A stretch of 64,000 bases of DNA from Meghimatium bilineatum. Lineage: Eukaryota; Mollusca; Gastropoda; Stylommatophora; Philomycidae. Location: contig CM067307.1 of the NCBI GenBank assembly GCA_034231615.1, positions 8,053,013 to 8,117,012 of the forward strand. The letters are read 5' to 3'. Positions 62,003 to 64,000 of this stretch are shown one piece after another. A program made the translations under genes and the position numbers. Below the pieces are notes generated by a model, which saw only the letters and a list, made by a program, of their open reading frames with translations, did no database searches and was not told the DNA's origin. How positions within the stretch are numbered: position 1 is the first letter of the stretch; the number at the start of each line of letters is the position of its first letter.

Positions 62003-62520
62003 TACAGGGTGTCCAGAAAGTTTCAGTGCAGTTACTTCTACTTCTTCAACGTTCATTCTCAAACTCCCGCTGGATCCATCTTGTAGCAGAACAATAGTCC
62101 TACTAGATTTCTAGCAGAATATCGTCCAGAGAATGGAAATGCATTGTCACAATTTTATTTGCGCCTGTTTCCTGACACATATGTGTTCAGCGGGTGCAGC
62201 TACTTCACAAACAGAACATCACAATTATCATGATCTCATTGAAAAAAATTAGTAATGACATTTGTCCACAATGTTACTGCACAATTTTGCTATTAATTGG
62301 GTAATATATATTGTAACGTGATAAATTATTTGTCACAAAAGATGTTGGAACTATCCACCATGGGCATCAAGACACGTCTGGACATGCCTCTTCATATTAT
62401 TGAAGACCGTGTGAAAGATGAGAGATGCTATTTATTGAATGTGAGTAGTAACTGTTGTCTGCAGCTCAATAAGTGTGTGAGGATTGTTGTGATCAACATT
62501 TTCTTTCGGTGCACTCCTTA
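62003..62520 (-). pseudogene. Mariner-type transposase C-terminus, decayed
   Basis: On the minus strand 62343-62505 reads NNPHTLIELQTTVTTHIQ, a stop, IASLIFHTVFNNMKRHVQTC, LDAHGG, a stop and FQHLL. This resembles the NNPxTLxELKxxI...VxxNxxRRxxxCLxxxGGHFQHLL end of many animal DDE (mariner/Tc-type) transposases. The block AGGGTGTCCAGAAAGTTT at 62006-62023 looks like the transposon terminus. A family B SINE sits between. The catalytic domain is absent. Confidence 0.75.
62039..62193 (-). mobile_element. Family B SINE with 13-bp duplication
   Basis: GTGCAGTTACTTC at 62026-62038 and GTGCAGCTACTTC at 62194-62206 (one mismatch). It split the mariner remnant. Confidence 0.92.
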
Positions 62521-62645
62521 GATTAAAGTCATGTGAAGTAAGGTCAGAAGATTAAGCAGGTCAAATTTAAGAACAACATCCTCTGTGTAATTACTGCCAT
62601 AACAAAATACATACTCAACCAGAAAAGCCTAATTGTGAAAAATAT

Positions 62646-62805
62646 TTTTCTTCACCGTTCATCCTCAAACTCCCACTGGATCTCTCTTGTAGCAGGACAA
62701 TGGTCCTACTAGATTTCCAGCAGGATGTAGTCCAGAGAATAGAAATGTGTTGTATCACAATTTTATATGTGCAGATGGCTTGACAATTCTGATTTTGGTG
62801 TGGTG
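62646..62805 (-). mobile_element. Family B SINE
   Basis: TTTTTCTTCACCGTTCATCC to GCTTGACAATTCTGATTTTG. Full length, worn at its 5' end. In a DOLPP1 intron. Confidence 0.87.
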
Positions 62806-62868
62806 AAGTATTAAACACCAATACATTACAAGTTAATAATACAAGTGAATATTTTCCCCGGTTATTAC

Positions 62869-62961
62869 CTACTCCATGACACTAAGATTGCAGACAAGAC
62901 ACTCAGCACAGAACATACACACTTCCAAAGATCATCCACCACAGACTGGTTTCTGTACAAC
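62869..62961 (-). CDS. DOLPP1: DOLPP1 exon, first one inside the window
   Basis: The 93-bp exon opens with the last base of a split codon and reads LYRNQSVVDDLWKCVCSVLS then VLSAILVSWS, ending AG|. The human protein has ARFLDLLWRHVLSLGLLAVA then FLVSYS at this place. The LW, the hydrophobic span and the V-S-(W/Y)-S end match, and the next exon begins with the RIYL of the catalytic motif. The acceptor TTGACTGTTTCAG|GTTGTA (first base 62961) and the donor TGGAGTAG|GTAATA (last base 62869) fit. The upstream choice is less certain than the downstream one, since the frame stays open to 63059. Earlier exons with PAP2 motifs 1 and 2 (KxxxxxxRP and PSGH-like) lie right of the window. Confidence 0.88.
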
Positions 62962-63059
62962 CTGAAACAGTCAACAGACAAGTCATATGACAATGATGCA
63001 GCATTGTTCTTTTTTGAAAATTTGTGTGAAAAATAGGACATCAGCAAACTCATCCCCAT

Positions 63060-63935
63060 GCTACCATTACCTAATCTTTCTAATTCTATCCATAATTCTT
63101 TATTTATCTATACTTCCCTTCACATCATTACCTGGTCTTTCTAATTCTTTCCATGCCTCATCTATACTTCCCATACCATACCTTTCTATGGTTGGTTGGT
63201 TGGTTGCTGATCCAGCGGTTCATGGCCTCATGCCCTTTGACCCAATGCCATTGTATGATATATGCATGTGTTTCTGAGCTGTTGTTTTGTTCCATTTATC
63301 TGGCCCTGGAGGGAGAAACATTTCCCTGACATCATCCAGCGCTGGGCATTCAAAAATGTGATGGTCAACAGTTTCATAGGGATGAGTGCACAGTCGGCAC
63401 TCTGGAGTGTGTTGTGGTTGTATTCTGTTCAGGTGATTGTTAAGCTGTACGTGTGTGCAAGTCTGAAGATGATACTCTGGTCTTATCTTTCCAGGAGGTT
63501 GATATTGTCTTTAGGATTTGGGCTGGTCATATATTTATAGATTTCCCTCCCAGTGTTTCCCATGGCCCATATGTTCATCCAATTTTCTTTGTTCACATAT
63601 TTAAACAGAATTTTAACTGAGTGCATGGTTGTTTCTGTATACGGCTGTTCTTGTTGTGCACCCATCTTTGCTAGCCTTTCTGCCTTGTCATTGTCAGGTG
63701 TGTATACCTTTCTATCATTACCTAGTCTTTCTAATTCTTTCCATGTCTTTTCTATACTTCTCATTCCATATTTTTGACTTCCAAACTGATTATTCTGTAC
63801 TTCCACCACTAAACTTTGTATCTTGATCCCAACATTCTATACCTATCTTCCCTAAACCCTGTAATAATGTTGTTATTTCAATCTCCAAGAATTATGCGCA
63901 ATTAGCTCTTACTTTCTGTGCACAATAGAGCATTA
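63060..63935 (-). pseudogene. LINE RNase H domain and 3' end, decayed
   Basis: Minus reading: ILGSRYKV, QKYGMRSIEKTWKELERLGN, RKVYTPDNDKAERLAKMGAQ, TMHSVKILFKYVNKENWMNI, KDQSIIFRLAHVQLNNHLN, TPECRLCTHPYETVDHHIFE and CPALDDVREMFLPPGPDK. The last blocks are the post-RNase H CxxC...H...CP segment. The end GGGCATGAGGCCATGAACCG then CTGGATCAGCAACCAACC (63189-63227) is the LINE terminus seen elsewhere. At 63060-63175 the KELERLGN region recurs once or twice in tandem. In an intron of DOLPP1. Confidence 0.85.
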
Positions 63936-63939
63936 TTTC

Positions 63940-64000
63940 TTCTTCTTCTGAGTTCGTTCTCAAACTCCTGCAGATTAGCAGGATGTAGTCTGGAGAACGT
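63940..64000 (-). mobile_element. Family A SINE, cut by the window edge
   Basis: CTTCTTCTTCTGAGTTCGTT to GGATGTAGTCTGGAGAACGT, the 3' 60 bp of the family. The rest lies beyond the right edge. Confidence 0.9.

Overview
The window is eukaryotic, AT-rich nuclear DNA from an invertebrate. The protein-coding parts are short exons with GT/AG splice sites. Everything else is intron or intergenic DNA packed with SINE-like retroposons, decayed LINEs, DNA-transposon remnants and tandem arrays. The LINE types (RT C-termini ending in a CxxCxRxxxxRIGLxSH finger, and RNase H-bearing LINEs ending in GAAGAAGAAG) and the tRNA-derived SINEs look molluscan to me, perhaps gastropod. That is recollection, not a search result.

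Three host genes are recognisable, all on the minus strand. (1) The first coding exon of a NEK6/NEK7-type kinase lies at 2255-2463; the rest is off the left edge. (2) OSTC, an oligosaccharyltransferase subunit, has exons at 22618-22756, 19773-19846 and 18155-18372. The tiny last exon (about five residues plus stop) was not found. (3) DOLPP1, dolichyl-diphosphatase, has its last four coding exons at 62869-62961, 61731-61859, 58448-58537 and 57171-57210. Its 5' exons lie beyond the right edge. Intron phases agree at every junction tested. OSTC and DOLPP1 both serve ER N-glycosylation: one transfers the glycan from dolichol, the other recycles the dolichyl diphosphate released.

Layout. 0-9 kb: NEK exon, SINEs, LINE 3' ends. 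9-18 kb: LINE fragments, a GC-richer repeat block at 12.4-13.6 kb, a terminal-inverted-repeat element. 18-23 kb: OSTC with SINEs and LINE pieces in its introns. 23-27 kb: two fold-back insertions with target duplications and recent SINEs. 27.4-29.1 kb: a 40-bp minisatellite carrying about 20 TGACTCAGCA sites. 29-37 kb: pogo/Tigger-like MITEs, nested SINEs, and a 51-bp array at 34.4-35.1 kb. 38.4-43.5 kb: a LINE RNase H fragment followed by a 4-kb array of 18-bp units. 43.8-48.8 kb: a graveyard of at least five LINE fragments. 49-57 kb: degenerate minisatellites, a piggyBac-like non-autonomous element, a homogeneous 41-bp minisatellite and a hAT-like end. 57-64 kb: DOLPP1, whose introns hold SINEs, a second piggyBac-like element nested inside a SINE, a mariner-type remnant and another LINE.

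I define three related SINE-like families by eye. Family A is about 270 bp, running from GTGTGTTGCCGGGCC to GAACGCAGAAGAAGAAG. Family B is about 160 bp, running from GAAGACGGATGTGTCGGGCC to GAACGCTGAAGAAGAAG. Family C is about 130 bp. All three share a common 3' half. Many copies have perfect 8-14 bp target-site duplications, so they are retroposons. No protein-coding system beyond the three host genes and transposon relics is visible.
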